NCBI RefSeq assembly: GCF_018502485.1
Contig: NZ_CP075546.1
From: Methanospirillum purgamenti
Lineage (GTDB): Archaea; Halobacteriota; Methanomicrobia; Methanomicrobiales; Methanospirillaceae
Direction: 5' to 3' (one strand)
DNA length: 64,000 nt
Position numbers and translations under genes: made by a program. The notes under the pieces are model-generated. The model had not been told where the DNA came from. It saw nothing but the letters and a program-made list of their open reading frames with translations, and did no database searches. Positions 43,924 through 52,900 of this stretch are shown here, one piece after another (the first letter of the stretch is position 1; every line of letters begins with the position of its first letter).

Positions 43924-45195
43924 TTATCGTTCAATTTTCAAAGACGGATCTGCAATTTTGAGACCTGCATCAGCCATCTTTTTCCGAATCATATCAGCGA
44001 TTTCGAACTGTTTTGAGGCACGTAATTCTGCCCTGATATCCTGAAGAATACTCAGCGGTGCGCTGGTTTCTGGGAGGAACCGAATGCCAAGGATCTCTCC
44101 ATATTCGATTAACGCTTCGATATCACTGTGTGATGCAAGGGCATGGATTGCTGCAACAGCATTCGGCGTATTGAGATCAGATTCCATTGCTGCGATGAAT
44201 GCATCCCGTCCTTCAGGATAGGGACCATTGTCGGTTATTGCGATTGCACGGATGTGTTCCAGGGCTTTTTTTGCATTGAGGAGACCTTCTTCAGATACCT
44301 GGAGCGGTGAGCGGTAGTGGGAGAGGAGTATAAAGTACCGGATAATATCTTTGTTCCATGTCTTGAGAGCATCCTGAATCCTGATAAAATTCCCCAGGGA
44401 TTTTGACATCTTTTCCCCCTCAACGGTGAGAAAACCAGTATGCATCCAGTACCTGACCATCGGATGTTTCCCCTCAAGTGATTCCATCTGGGCTATCTCG
44501 GCTTCATGGTGAGGGAAAATAAGATCCAGCCCGCCGCCATGGATATCATACTGCTGGCCGAAATATTTCTCAGTAATAGCGGTATCCTCAATATGCCATC
44601 CAGGCCGGCCTCTTCCCCATGGAGAGTCCCAGGTATATTCACCATATTCACCACGTTTCCACAACACAAAATCTGCGGGATTGTGTTTTGTGGTGTCAGT
44701 AACCCGGCTTTTTCGGTTATCCTTTGATTGCCCGGATAATTCTCCGTTTCTGGGAAATGAATCAATGTTAAAGTAGACACCGGTTTCTGTGATGTATCCA
44801 GCACCAATGCCCACCAGTCGCTCGATCTGGTTGATGATCTCAGTGATATGGGTAGTTGCCCTGGCGTGATAACTCACCGAATCAATCCCAAGTGCCAGCA
44901 TATCACGGATATACTGGCGTTCAAACTTTCTCGCAAGTTCTTTTTGGGAGATGTTCTCTTCTTGTGCCCGGTTGATTATTTTATCATCGACGTCGGTGAT
45001 ATTCTGGATGTACAGTACCTCCTGCCCGGTCCACCGGAGAAACTTCGCCAGTACGTCAAAGACCACATAGGTCCGTGCATGACCAAGATGAGGGTAATCA
45101 TAGACCGTCGGACCGCAGACAAAGAGGGAAACCCGATCAGGAAAGAGTGTCTGTAATGGCTCGACGGTTCTTGATAAGGTACTATACAGTTGCAT
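43924..45195 (-). CDS. cysS: Cysteinyl-tRNA synthetase
   Basis: From ATG 45195 the protein has 423 residues. GGTGAT lies eight bases before this ATG. An apparent 16-codon extension upstream falls inside the tRNA-Cys gene and is not real. CysRS motifs are LFVCGPTVYDYPHLGHARTYVVFD (zinc Cys and HxGH region), ITDVDDKII, WHIEDTAI, HGGGLDLIFPHHE and GEKMSKSLGNFI (KMSKS). It charges tRNA-Cys directly, in parallel to the SepRS/SepCysS route. The tRNA-Cys gene ends only 22 bases upstream in the same direction, so both are probably on one transcript. Confidence 0.95.
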   Translation of the reverse strand: MQLYSTLSRTVEPLQTLFPDRVSLFVCGPTVYDYPHLGHARTYVVFDVLAKFLRWTGQEVLYIQNITDVDDKIINRAQEENISQKELARKFERQYIRDMLALGIDSVSYHARATTHITEIINQIERLVGIGAGYITETGVYFNIDSFPRNGELSGQSKDNRKSRVTDTTKHNPADFVLWKRGEYGEYTWDSPWGRGRPGWHIEDTAITEKYFGQQYDIHGGGLDLIFPHHEAEIAQMESLEGKHPMVRYWMHTGFLTVEGEKMSKSLGNFIRIQDALKTWNKDIIRYFILLSHYRSPLQVSEEGLLNAKKALEHIRAIAITDNGPYPEGRDAFIAAMESDLNTPNAVAAIHALASHSDIEALIEYGEILGIRFLPETSAPLSILQDIRAELRASKQFEIADMIRKKMADAGLKIADPSLKIER

Positions 45196-45217
45196 ATTGA
45201 AATCACCAAACAGAAAC

Positions 45218-45290
45218 GCCGGCGGAGGGAGTCGAACCCCCAAACATTCGCTTTGCAGGCGAAGGCATTAAACCACTCTGCCACACCGGC
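45218..45290 (-). tRNA. tRNA-Cys (GCA), A37 and G73 form
   Basis: A 73-base cloverleaf on the minus strand: acceptor GCCGGTG with CGCCGGC (one G-U pair), D arm with GCA/TGC, anticodon stem TTCGC/GCGAA with loop CTGCAAA, T arm GGGGG-TTCGACT-CCCTC. The anticodon GCA (rc of 45254-45256) means Cys. Position 37 is A. The base following the acceptor is G, whereas tRNA-Cys normally has U73, so this is an atypical member. CCA is not encoded. It lies 22 bases upstream of cysS. Confidence 0.88.
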
Positions 45291-45505
45291 TCATACACCT
45301 ACTGTTCAGATTTCATAATAGAAATTCATTTTATTACAAACCATTTTTGAGAAGTAGTTTGTCTCATACTAGTTGACTTATAGAATATAAATAAAACAAG
45401 AAATCGGCAAAAGAAACCTACATAAATTTCGCAAATTTGCCGGTTCAATTTCTTTTATAACTCCCGGTGTCAACCTATATAGTAGCAAAGAAATTTTGCG
45501 ATTCT

Positions 45506-45577
45506 GCCAAGATGGCGGAGCGGCCACGCGGCTGACTGCAGATCAGCTACACTCCGGTTCAAATCCGGATCTTGGCT
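45506..45577 (+). tRNA. tRNA-Cys (GCA), G37 and U73 form
   Basis: A 72-base cloverleaf: acceptor GCCAAGA/TCTTGGC, D arm GCGG with ACGC, anticodon stem GCTGA/TCAGC with loop CTGCAGA, T arm TCCGG-TTCAAAT-CCGGA, discriminator T. Anticodon GCA is at 45538-45540; position 37 is G. CCA is not encoded. A TATA-like CCTATATAG lies about 30 bases upstream and a T-run follows. This is the canonical tRNA-Cys of the window. Confidence 0.93.
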
Positions 45578-45581
45578 CTTA

Positions 45582-45588
45582 TTTTTTT
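45582..45588 (+). terminator. T-run after tRNA-Cys
   Basis: TTTTTTT begins five bases after the tRNA 3' end, as expected for termination of a short archaeal tRNA transcript. Confidence 0.6.
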
Positions 45589-45704
45589 AATTGTAATTAT
45601 TCAATAAAAACTGATTCGGATCTACATTCTGCAAACCAGCATGGAGCAGAACACACCTGCATATGCCCGGTTTATTTTACTCACTCCTGAAAAAGAGAAA
45701 TAGA

Positions 45705-46208
45705 TTATGCCAGGGCTGGCAATGTGTCGGCCCAGGTCTCAATGGCGGCAAGGATACTATCAGCCTCGTAGCTGGAGACAGAAATCTTGTCCCGTTTGAA
45801 CCCAACATTGTAGAGTTCCCCAGAATCTGTGTGACACTTGAGCGTTACACTAAACCCATCCTCTGAACTGTCATGGGAAGTAGTTCCACCCATTGCAGTT
45901 TCAATTGCCGTGTTTGCCAGAATGGTTGCGATGGTGGTGTCAAATGATCCAGAATTTGGAGCCCGGATACTGATACGACCGACCTGTTTACCCTCATTAT
46001 TCTCATAGATAACCGTTCCCGTATAGTACTCGGAACTTTTCTGGACTGCCGGCAGGGTTTCTCCACCTGAATTATACGGGGTGCATCCCCATGGGTTATC
46101 AGCGAGAATGTCCCCGATTATGGTATTCATTGCAGTCTTGCTAGCGAACGGAGTTGCAAGTGTCCGTTCAGCACTTTTTACGGTTGATTTTGAGATAAAA
46201 TCTGCCAT
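45705..46208 (-). CDS. Protein of unknown function
   Basis: The 167-residue protein is complete and starts MADFISKSTVKSAER, with AGGGGAACGAGAAC before ATG. It has no signal peptide, membrane helix or cysteine motif. The composition is rich in Ser, Thr and Gly with alternating hydrophobic residues (EYYTGTVIYENNEGKQVGRI, GFSVTLKCHTDSGEL), which suggests beta sheet, and it ends in a predicted helix. I do not recognise the family. An inverted repeat TGTCAC-N4-GTGACA lies just upstream, so the gene may be regulated. Confidence 0.65.
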   Translation of the reverse strand: MADFISKSTVKSAERTLATPFASKTAMNTIIGDILADNPWGCTPYNSGGETLPAVQKSSEYYTGTVIYENNEGKQVGRISIRAPNSGSFDTTIATILANTAIETAMGGTTSHDSSEDGFSVTLKCHTDSGELYNVGFKRDKISVSSYEADSILAAIETWADTLPALA

Positions 46209-46704
46209 GTTCTCGTTCCCCTGTCACTGATGTGACAACAAATATTTGAAGAATGAGTATATGGGAAGAAAAAGGGGAGGAAAACGGGGGGAGATATGAG
46301 GCAGGTTTTTTTATTGTGTTGAATTAATGGTCGCTCGATAATAGTATTCAAATATTTGGGGTCATTCCGGTTCTTTCTTTGGGAATGAGATGTCTGATTG
46401 TGGTGAGTATTTACCAGTCACCGTTTTTTTCTAGAATTACTCCCCCGGACTCCATTTCTGTGTTTCAATCTCTTACGATAGGTGCAACACACGGAAGGTA
46501 CATGGAAAGATCAGGATAAACGGAATACCCGACCATATGAAAGAAATCAGAGAGAGAAATGGTAACAAATCAGGATTTCCGGAGAATATGGCATCTATCA
46601 AAAAACTGGGATGACAAATAAAAAAAGATTATCCTCCCTGTTTCATAAGAATATCTTTGAGTACAGGGAGTTATTGCTCCCATGATCCCCATAATCTAGT
46701 ATTA
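46209..46704. other. Intergenic stretch upstream of the 167-residue protein
   Basis: Nearly 500 bases with no gene. They contain the inverted repeat at 46222-46237, a purine-rich run at about 46264-46300, and otherwise nothing recognisable. The promoter of the minus-strand gene 46208 must lie at the left end; AAATATTTG at about 46240 is a possible TATA element. Confidence 0.5.
46222..46237 (-). promoter_or_regulatory. Inverted repeat TGTCAC-N4-GTGACA
   Basis: A 6-base-arm perfect inverted repeat, 14 bases upstream of the start codon of the unknown protein at 46208. It is suited for binding of a dimeric regulator between the TATA-like element and the gene. Confidence 0.4.
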
Positions 46705-47337
46705 CTAATACCACCCGGGACACCACTTGCAATACATTTTACAGGCTTCGTCACTCGCACAATAATTCTGGTCATACCCCACCCTCGAGCACTCTCCCAT
46801 ACACCATGCGCACCCCGTATCCCCCGTGTCAACGCATTGATTAAATCTATTCGTTGGTGTAGGATCAATAATTTCAAGATATAATCCAGTATTTTTTACT
46901 TTTTCTCCGGTATTCATGATGGGTTCCGGACTGTTATTAGCAAAGACATTTAATCCCGAACCCTCGTAGAACTCGAGTGGATGCACCTTAAGCGTAAGAA
47001 TCTTCTTTTCATCAGATAATGAAAGATTCTCTACCGAAATCATTGAGATGTGCTCTTTATCTTCTCCGGATATGACCAGTGCTGCATGCAAGGGGTATGA
47101 AAAGTAAGAAAAATTCGGAATTGGAATCAATTCACCCATATTTTCCTGATTAATATAACAGTACGGAACAACATCCTTGATGGTCATCATACTCGTTCCA
47201 TTCGGATCTGAAATAATGGCACTTTCTCCACCCTGAATATATATCGTAAAACCAGACGGTGAGTCTGCCAGACTTGCTCCGATCAGAGATACTAACAGAA
47301 CCAGACATAGGCATCCACATAATAGAAAAGATCTCAT
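46705..47337 (-). CDS. Exported protein with cysteine-rich C-terminus, unknown function
   Basis: The 210-residue protein has a signal peptide (LLCGCLCLVLLVSLIGASLA, residues 5-24) and probably acts outside the membrane. The last 45 residues hold eight cysteines in a small knot-like arrangement (GCAWCMGEC, NYCASDEACKMYCKWCPGW), likely disulfide-bonded or metal-binding. The middle part looks like beta sandwich (GGESAIISDPNGTSMMTI). I do not recognise the family. The gene is flanked by long non-coding stretches. Confidence 0.7.
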   Translation of the reverse strand: MRSFLLCGCLCLVLLVSLIGASLADSPSGFTIYIQGGESAIISDPNGTSMMTIKDVVPYCYINQENMGELIPIPNFSYFSYPLHAALVISGEDKEHISMISVENLSLSDEKKILTLKVHPLEFYEGSGLNVFANNSPEPIMNTGEKVKNTGLYLEIIDPTPTNRFNQCVDTGDTGCAWCMGECSRVGYDQNYCASDEACKMYCKWCPGWY

Positions 47338-47805
47338 ACATTCCTTCTGGAAATAAAAGAGTTAAATCTTTTGATATTGAATTATCAACCGGAATTCTCT
47401 CATTTCTGAGTTATCTATTCATACAGTGAATGGCTCATGCGAAAAAGACTGGAAGATAATAAGAAACTTTGTAAAATTTTGAGATTGCTTTTTTCAGAGA
47501 TAGTTCTCTAAACTTTTGATCTGATTCTCATCCGATAAAATACCCATGCAATAGGGAAACTACCGATTTCTTACTTGATAGGGAAGCGAATATCAGGTCC
47601 AATCATTCAGGAGGGGTCAGGAATGAAGAATTGGGATGGGATGTGGCTTTTGAGATACTGAATAATCTTACACGTCTGCTTCAACCGTTACATCCGAATA
47701 CGTATCAAACCTGAATCCTCCACAACTCATCTCATTCAGCATGAATTGCCCGAACGGGAAAAAGAATTACAGAGAAAAATACTCACTTTCACCAATGTTT
47801 TTCCC
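47338..47805. other. Intergenic stretch, nothing recognisable
   Basis: About 470 bases between two minus-strand genes. A GGAGGGG ribosome-like site precedes a 12-codon frame on the plus strand (47623-47661), which I regard as chance. No promoter of strength or repeat stands out. Confidence 0.5.
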
Positions 47806-48564
47806 TTATTTTCGTCTGGTCGAGTACCCGATAACCCCTTCAGGGCAGGTATCAGCACACCGGGCACACAGAATACAATCAGGATTTTCCATCTGATTAT
47901 TCCGGACCATATCCGTGACTGCAAGACCCATCGGACATTCCTTCTGGCAGGTTCTACAACTCGTGCATGCATCACTCTGCACTGATAGGCGAAGGGCAGA
48001 CCATCCGGCACGATTTGCGAGTAGACGCCCGGCTACCATGATCCCTGCGATCGGGCAGATAACATGACAGAACCCTCGCTTGCCGGTGATGAACGCAATC
48101 ACCAGAATACTGATGAAGATCATCACGACGATCTGCAGGACCTCAAGGGATGAGACGGAGATTCCGCCAACGGTCCCGTAAAAGAAATCAATCCCCTTCA
48201 TGCTGCTGGCAGCGATGAAGGATGCGATTATCGCGATCAACAGCAGCATGGTTATCCCATATTTGATCAGGTCACGCCACCCAGCAGTCACCGGCTTTTT
48301 GATAACCGGAGACCAGAACTCCTGCCAGGCTCCCATTGGACAGAGCCACCCGCACCAGATCCGTCCTGCGAAGAGTGCAATGAAGAATAACAGGATATAG
48401 AGGATCAAGCTACCGGTGACGATTCCTTCTGAGGCACCCATCATCAGGACAATAGGGGAGATATAGAATATCGTAACTGGAATCAGGAGAAACGACAGGA
48501 TCAGAAGGACCAGCCGGAACTTCTGCCTCGTTGATGAAGTTTTACGCTCGTTCACTTCAGTCAT
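47806..48564 (-). CDS. Membrane-bound 4Fe-4S protein (NapH/polyferredoxin type)
   Basis: The 252-residue protein has four or five hydrophobic helices, the CGWLCPMGAWQEF and FCHVICPI motifs in the membrane part that are typical of NapH/NosR/CcoG-like proteins, and two C-terminal [4Fe-4S] motifs (CTSCRTCQKECP at about 195 and CILCARCADTCP at about 225). It probably passes electrons between a membrane carrier and a soluble partner. The partner is unknown, since neighbouring genes do not help. Confidence 0.85.
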   Translation of the reverse strand: MTEVNERKTSSTRQKFRLVLLILSFLLIPVTIFYISPIVLMMGASEGIVTGSLILYILLFFIALFAGRIWCGWLCPMGAWQEFWSPVIKKPVTAGWRDLIKYGITMLLLIAIIASFIAASSMKGIDFFYGTVGGISVSSLEVLQIVVMIFISILVIAFITGKRGFCHVICPIAGIMVAGRLLANRAGWSALRLSVQSDACTSCRTCQKECPMGLAVTDMVRNNQMENPDCILCARCADTCPEGVIGYSTRRK

Positions 48565-49238
48565 TGTATCTATATGATATGTTATTCATCCACATTACCG
48601 GATATGATGCAGCCGGCTTTTCCGAAATGATTTTTCCTGCATTATCGACTGAGATTACAACGAGTTCATACCCACGTGAGAGAGTGAACCAACATTATTC
48701 TGCAAACCTTCCCCCCGCTCATCACTCAACTATTCTCGTTCCAAAACCCCACAACCCATACCCATCTCCTTCATATACCACTTCCCCGCGCCCGAAAGTG
48801 AAAAACCCGGCATATCACACCCAATTCTCCACAAAACCTATTGCACCTCCCCCCGTTCAAAACCCTGTTTTCACTTTCACCCTGCTTACCTGAACTTCAA
48901 ATACCCGTCCATGTAACCAAGGATGGAGGATGGTTTTTTGTCCTCACGTCTATCACCACAAATGCCGCGTTGTGAGGCAATAACGCCTTACTGTGCGACT
49001 ATTCTGGATACATCTCCTGCTGCACCCGGTATATCCAGGACCTCAAGCAAAACAGGATGTATCAGTATTCGCAAACCTTCTCAGAACACCCGCATTCAAC
49101 CAGGGATTTACCAATGACAACACTAACAGCCAATTCTATCTCTCGTCAAAAAATCCTGAGCGGGCTGAAGAATTCTGGACAAACCATCCGGTGTATCACA
49201 TGGCAAAGCATTCAAATTAGACAAAAAAGGATAAAATC
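48565..49238. other. Long gap left of the replication module, with a G-poor segment
   Basis: About 670 bases without a convincing gene. Between about 48690 and 48900 the plus strand is rich in C and very poor in G; 48721-48780 has 25 C and one G. A possible terminator (AAGGATGGAGGATGGTTTTTT, about 48921-48942) follows. The left border of the mobile module probably lies in here. No repeat or att site was identified. Confidence 0.5.
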
Positions 49239-49391
49239 ATGCGAAAACGGAGACGGATAACAAAAGAATACCCCCGCTCTATCCTCCAGCTTGGTGGCAC
49301 GAAGATTCGGGCAGGGGCAGATCTAAGCTATATCACTCACCAGATAAAGGCATTTCTCCCGGGAAAACCGGAGGATATCCATGGCTGCTGA
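49239..49391 (+). CDS. Small basic protein, first gene of the replication module
   Basis: A 50-residue frame from ATG 49239 with AAGGAT ten bases before it. The product is basic at its start (MRKRRRITKEYPRS) and continues LQLGGTKIRAGADLSYITHQ. It overlaps the next gene by eleven bases, in line with the overlaps between all later genes of this operon, which argues that it is real. It may be a DNA-binding or accessory protein; the family is unknown. Confidence 0.5.
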   Translation: MRKRRRITKEYPRSILQLGGTKIRAGADLSYITHQIKAFLPGKPEDIHGC

Positions 49392-49710
49392 CAGTAAAGC
49401 ATCCAGATGTGCAATCTGGTTTGCGATTCATGACCTGAAAACACGGGGATACCTTACTGACAGGTGTTGTGGCAAAAACCGGGTTTTTGACATTATAGCC
49501 TGGAACCAGGACAGTGTTCTTGGTCTGATTATCAGGTCGGCACGAAATCAGGCTCTTACCTCATTTCATGATGATATAGCACATATCTCTGCTCTTGTCC
49601 AAAGGAACCAGACTCCGGGTAAAACAGAACTCTGGCTCTACCATCCGGGTGGAAGATCACGGTATCAGATCCTTCCCGGAGGAGCCATGCTCCTTAGGGA
49701 GGCAAAATGA
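49381..49710 (+). CDS. Small protein, possible degenerate nuclease-like (PD-(D/E)xK) fold
   Basis: The 109-residue protein has the order helix, RGYLTDRCCGKNRVFDIIAWNQDSVLGLIIRSAR, which resembles the start of archaeal Holliday-junction-resolvase-like or restriction-like domains (RGY, then D-x-x-x and a strand where E-x-K would stand). The expected E-x-K is I-R-S here, so activity is doubtful. It is coupled to both neighbours by ATGA-type overlaps. The fold call is an inference from pattern only. Confidence 0.5.
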   Translation: MAADSKASRCAIWFAIHDLKTRGYLTDRCCGKNRVFDIIAWNQDSVLGLIIRSARNQALTSFHDDIAHISALVQRNQTPGKTELWLYHPGGRSRYQILPGGAMLLREAK

Positions 49711-49997
49711 GGACCCATTACCAGTCAGAGGTCCTCTCTGCAGTCTATGCAGCCATGAGACCGGATGATACCCTCATCTCCCGCCAGCGGATAGAGGATG
49801 AAGTAGAACGAAATCCCGCCTATTATCCCGGACTTGCAGGCCGGACCAGGATCGGCAGACGGCGAATTATCACCCGGGCAATGAATCAATCCTACTCATT
49901 CTGGTGTGAGTCACGAGGGGTTCATCCCTCATCGTTTGTCTGGCATATTCGGGATTTGGCTTTGGATCTTCATCATACATCCGGGGTGCAGGAATGA
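49707..49997 (+). CDS. Small protein of the replication module, unknown function
   Basis: The 96-residue protein has no recognised motif. It is rich in Arg and Tyr with likely helices (SEVLSAVYAAMRPDDTL, RIGRRRIITRAMNQSY) and may bind DNA. It overlaps the previous gene and the primase-helicase gene by four bases each (ATGA), so it is part of the same translational chain. Confidence 0.5.
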   Translation: MRTHYQSEVLSAVYAAMRPDDTLISRQRIEDEVERNPAYYPGLAGRTRIGRRRIITRAMNQSYSFWCESRGVHPSSFVWHIRDLALDLHHTSGVQE

Positions 49998-52900
49998 GTC
50001 AGGTTGTATTCATCAGGGAGGCAGCATCCATCCTCTGTCGTGAAGGTCAGGTAGTCGAGCTTCGTACTCTAGGTGAACGGACACATTACGGGTATTACAC
50101 CGACTTTGATAAACTCGCCAGGGATGCAGCTGTCCTGGACACAACTCCCGGCATTTCCGGGATTTATATCACCATAAACGAAGTAAACCCGGCTCTTCTC
50201 TCCCGGTGTGCAAACCGGATAAAGAAATCAGGACAAAAAGAGCCGCAGACTGCAGATGGAGATATTATCCGGAGAAAATGGCTGCCAATAGACATCGATC
50301 CGGTCAGACCGTCAGGAATCTCATCTTCAGAAGCCGAACACCAGGCTGCACTCAAAAAAGCAGAGAGTATCGCAGCCTTTCTGAAAGAACTCGGATGGCC
50401 TGATCCGGTTACTGCAGACTCAGGAAATGGTGCTCATCTCCTGTACCGGATAGACCTTCCTTCTGATCCAAAGAGTACCACTCTCATCAGGGACTGCCTG
50501 AAAACCCTGGGCCAGTTCTTCTCCGATGACCAGTCAGCAATAGATATCACGGTATCTAATCCGGCACGGATATGGAAACTGTACGGGACTCGTTCCCGAA
50601 AGGGTGATCATACCCCTGACCGCCCACACCGGACATCACACCTGACCAGAACTCCTGAAACCATACACCAGGTATCAGATGGATTGCTACAAGCCCTGGC
50701 ATCACTCTATGAACCACCGGAGTCAGAAAACCCCGATTTATCTCATAAGGGAGGGAAAATACCAGCCATTGATCTTGGTGACTGGTTGACCACACACGGA
50801 TTTGCATACACCGAAAAGCCATACCAGTCAGGCAGACTATTTGTCTTTGCGGAGTGTCCATTCTCAACCGCCCATAAAGACGGGGCTTATGCCATCCAGT
50901 TTGCAAACGGTGCAATATTTGCAGGGTGTCATCATCACTCCTGCGGGGGGAGTACCCAGCGGTGGCAGGAACTGAAAAACCGGTATGACACCCAGGGAAA
51001 TGAGCCAAAACCAGACTATGAAACACGAATCAGGAGACGAATCCAGGATCGTGCACAAATAAAAGCCATCAGGGATGGATATGGCTCCGAACCGAAAGGT
51101 GAAACCCGTACGACTTTTGAAAGAGAGCAGGAAGAAAATCCAGGCTTTTCAGAGGAACAGGATATCCATGAAGAGGTTACCAGGATTGTTCATAAGGGAG
51201 ATCCCATCACGTACCTCGTTGACACCTTTGCCAGAAGACATGAAGGAGATGAAATAGTTGCAAAATGCCTTCTCATGTCTCTTGCTTCCCGGTCAGTTGT
51301 CAACTCAAAAGGTCTGCATGTTCTGGTAACCGGAGAATCAGGAAAGGGAAAGTCTCATGCTTTTGAAACCATGTTGGATCTCATACCCGAGGAATACCGG
51401 TTATCAGGACGGATGAGTGACAAAGCCCTCTTCTATCTGAAAGATCTCAGGAAAGGATCAGTAATCTGCATGGATGATGTGTCACTCTCAACTCAGATGC
51501 AGGAGACCTTGAAAGGAGTTACAACTTCGTTTCGAGAGCCGTTTATATACCGGACGGTCGACAAAGATCGCAATTGTCTGACACGGATAATCCCTGAACG
51601 ATGCCTATGGTGGATAGCAAAAGTCGAAGGGACCGGTGATGACCAAATCTGGAACCGAATGCTCACCACCTGGATTGATGACAGTCAAAAGCAGGATGAC
51701 CGGGTCCTTGCCCGTGAACTTGCTGCAGCAGCCAAACCCGCATCAGTCGTGCCAGACCTGACACGGGAAATGCGGATATGCAGGGCCATCTGGAACAAAA
51801 TCGATTCAGTATCTGTTGTTATCCCGTATGCAGAACGAATCAGGTTTACAAACTCCAAAAACAGGCGTAACTCTTCGATGCTCCTAGATCTTATCAGATC
51901 TATTGCTGTTATGAACCAGTACCAACGAGAGCGGCGGGAGATTCATGGTATCGTGGAGATCGTTGCAAGGAAAGAGGACTTTGAACAGGCAAAGGAGATC
52001 TACCTGAAACTGAATGGTGAGAGTGGCGGTCAGCTAACAAAACTGACAAGTATTGAAAACATGCTGGTCCAGGCCATCAGGACAAGTGGAAAAGCAACAA
52101 TCACCGTTAAAGAAATGCAAAAGATGATTAACCGCTCCCAGTCCACGATATCACGAATCCTGGCTGGCAATCCAGATAAAGTGCAATACCAGGGCCTACT
52201 CGAGAAATGTCCTCCTCTTTCCTTTTATGACCGTTCTGAACTGGCAGAAGATGGTGGATACAGACGGGGACGGGTGTATACCTGGGACCATGAGATGGAT
52301 GAGCAGTGGTCAGCCGGAGTATTATGCTGGCTTGATGAACCTAATGACGACCGCCGTCCAGGTCCGGGTGATGATATGGATCTATGCACCCCTATGCATG
52401 ATCTATGCACCAAGGAATGCATACAAACAGCGGAAGGACCAAGCACCATCTCAGAAAATAATCACCAAGAATTGGATTCATCAGGAGCTATGCAAACCTC
52501 CGATCATGAGAGTACATCATTAGGAGATGAACCGACCATGACCCCTGTACAGGTACATCATGCATATCAGGATCATGAATCTGAAAATAATATGTTAGAT
52601 CTCATAAATACGAATAATACGAGTGATACATCTATGCATTCCGGTACGGATAATGCATGCATAGCCGTGCATAGTATGAATACATCAAAAGGATTAGAGC
52701 AGGATCGAGGAAAACAAGATGAACGACTGCTTCTGCCGGATATAGATCCCTACTCATTTCTGATGGTTGAACGGATGCAAAACCGGGTTTGTGACTCCTG
52801 TGGAAATAAAGGGGTACGGTACAGAGAAAGAGGATTATCACGACCGGGAGAAAAAGAGCAGCATATGATCTGTGAACGATGTTATAGTGCTGCTGTATCA

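Noticed and set aside
45196..45243. N-terminal extension of CysRS
   Set aside because: It would be read from inside the tRNA-Cys gene; ATG 45195 has GGTGAT at the right distance and the normal family start.
47623..47661. 12-codon frame behind a good ribosome-like site
   Set aside because: It is too short to judge, is not followed by a plus-strand gene, and nothing suggests a leader peptide.
48531..48893. 120-codon plus-strand frame in the C-rich segment
   Set aside because: The Pro/Thr/His-rich product follows from the base skew, the frame starts within the antisense of the ferredoxin gene and has no ribosome site.
49381..49710. Active Holliday-junction resolvase
   Set aside because: The pattern is suggestive, but the E-x-K catalytic strand is missing, so no enzymatic call is made.
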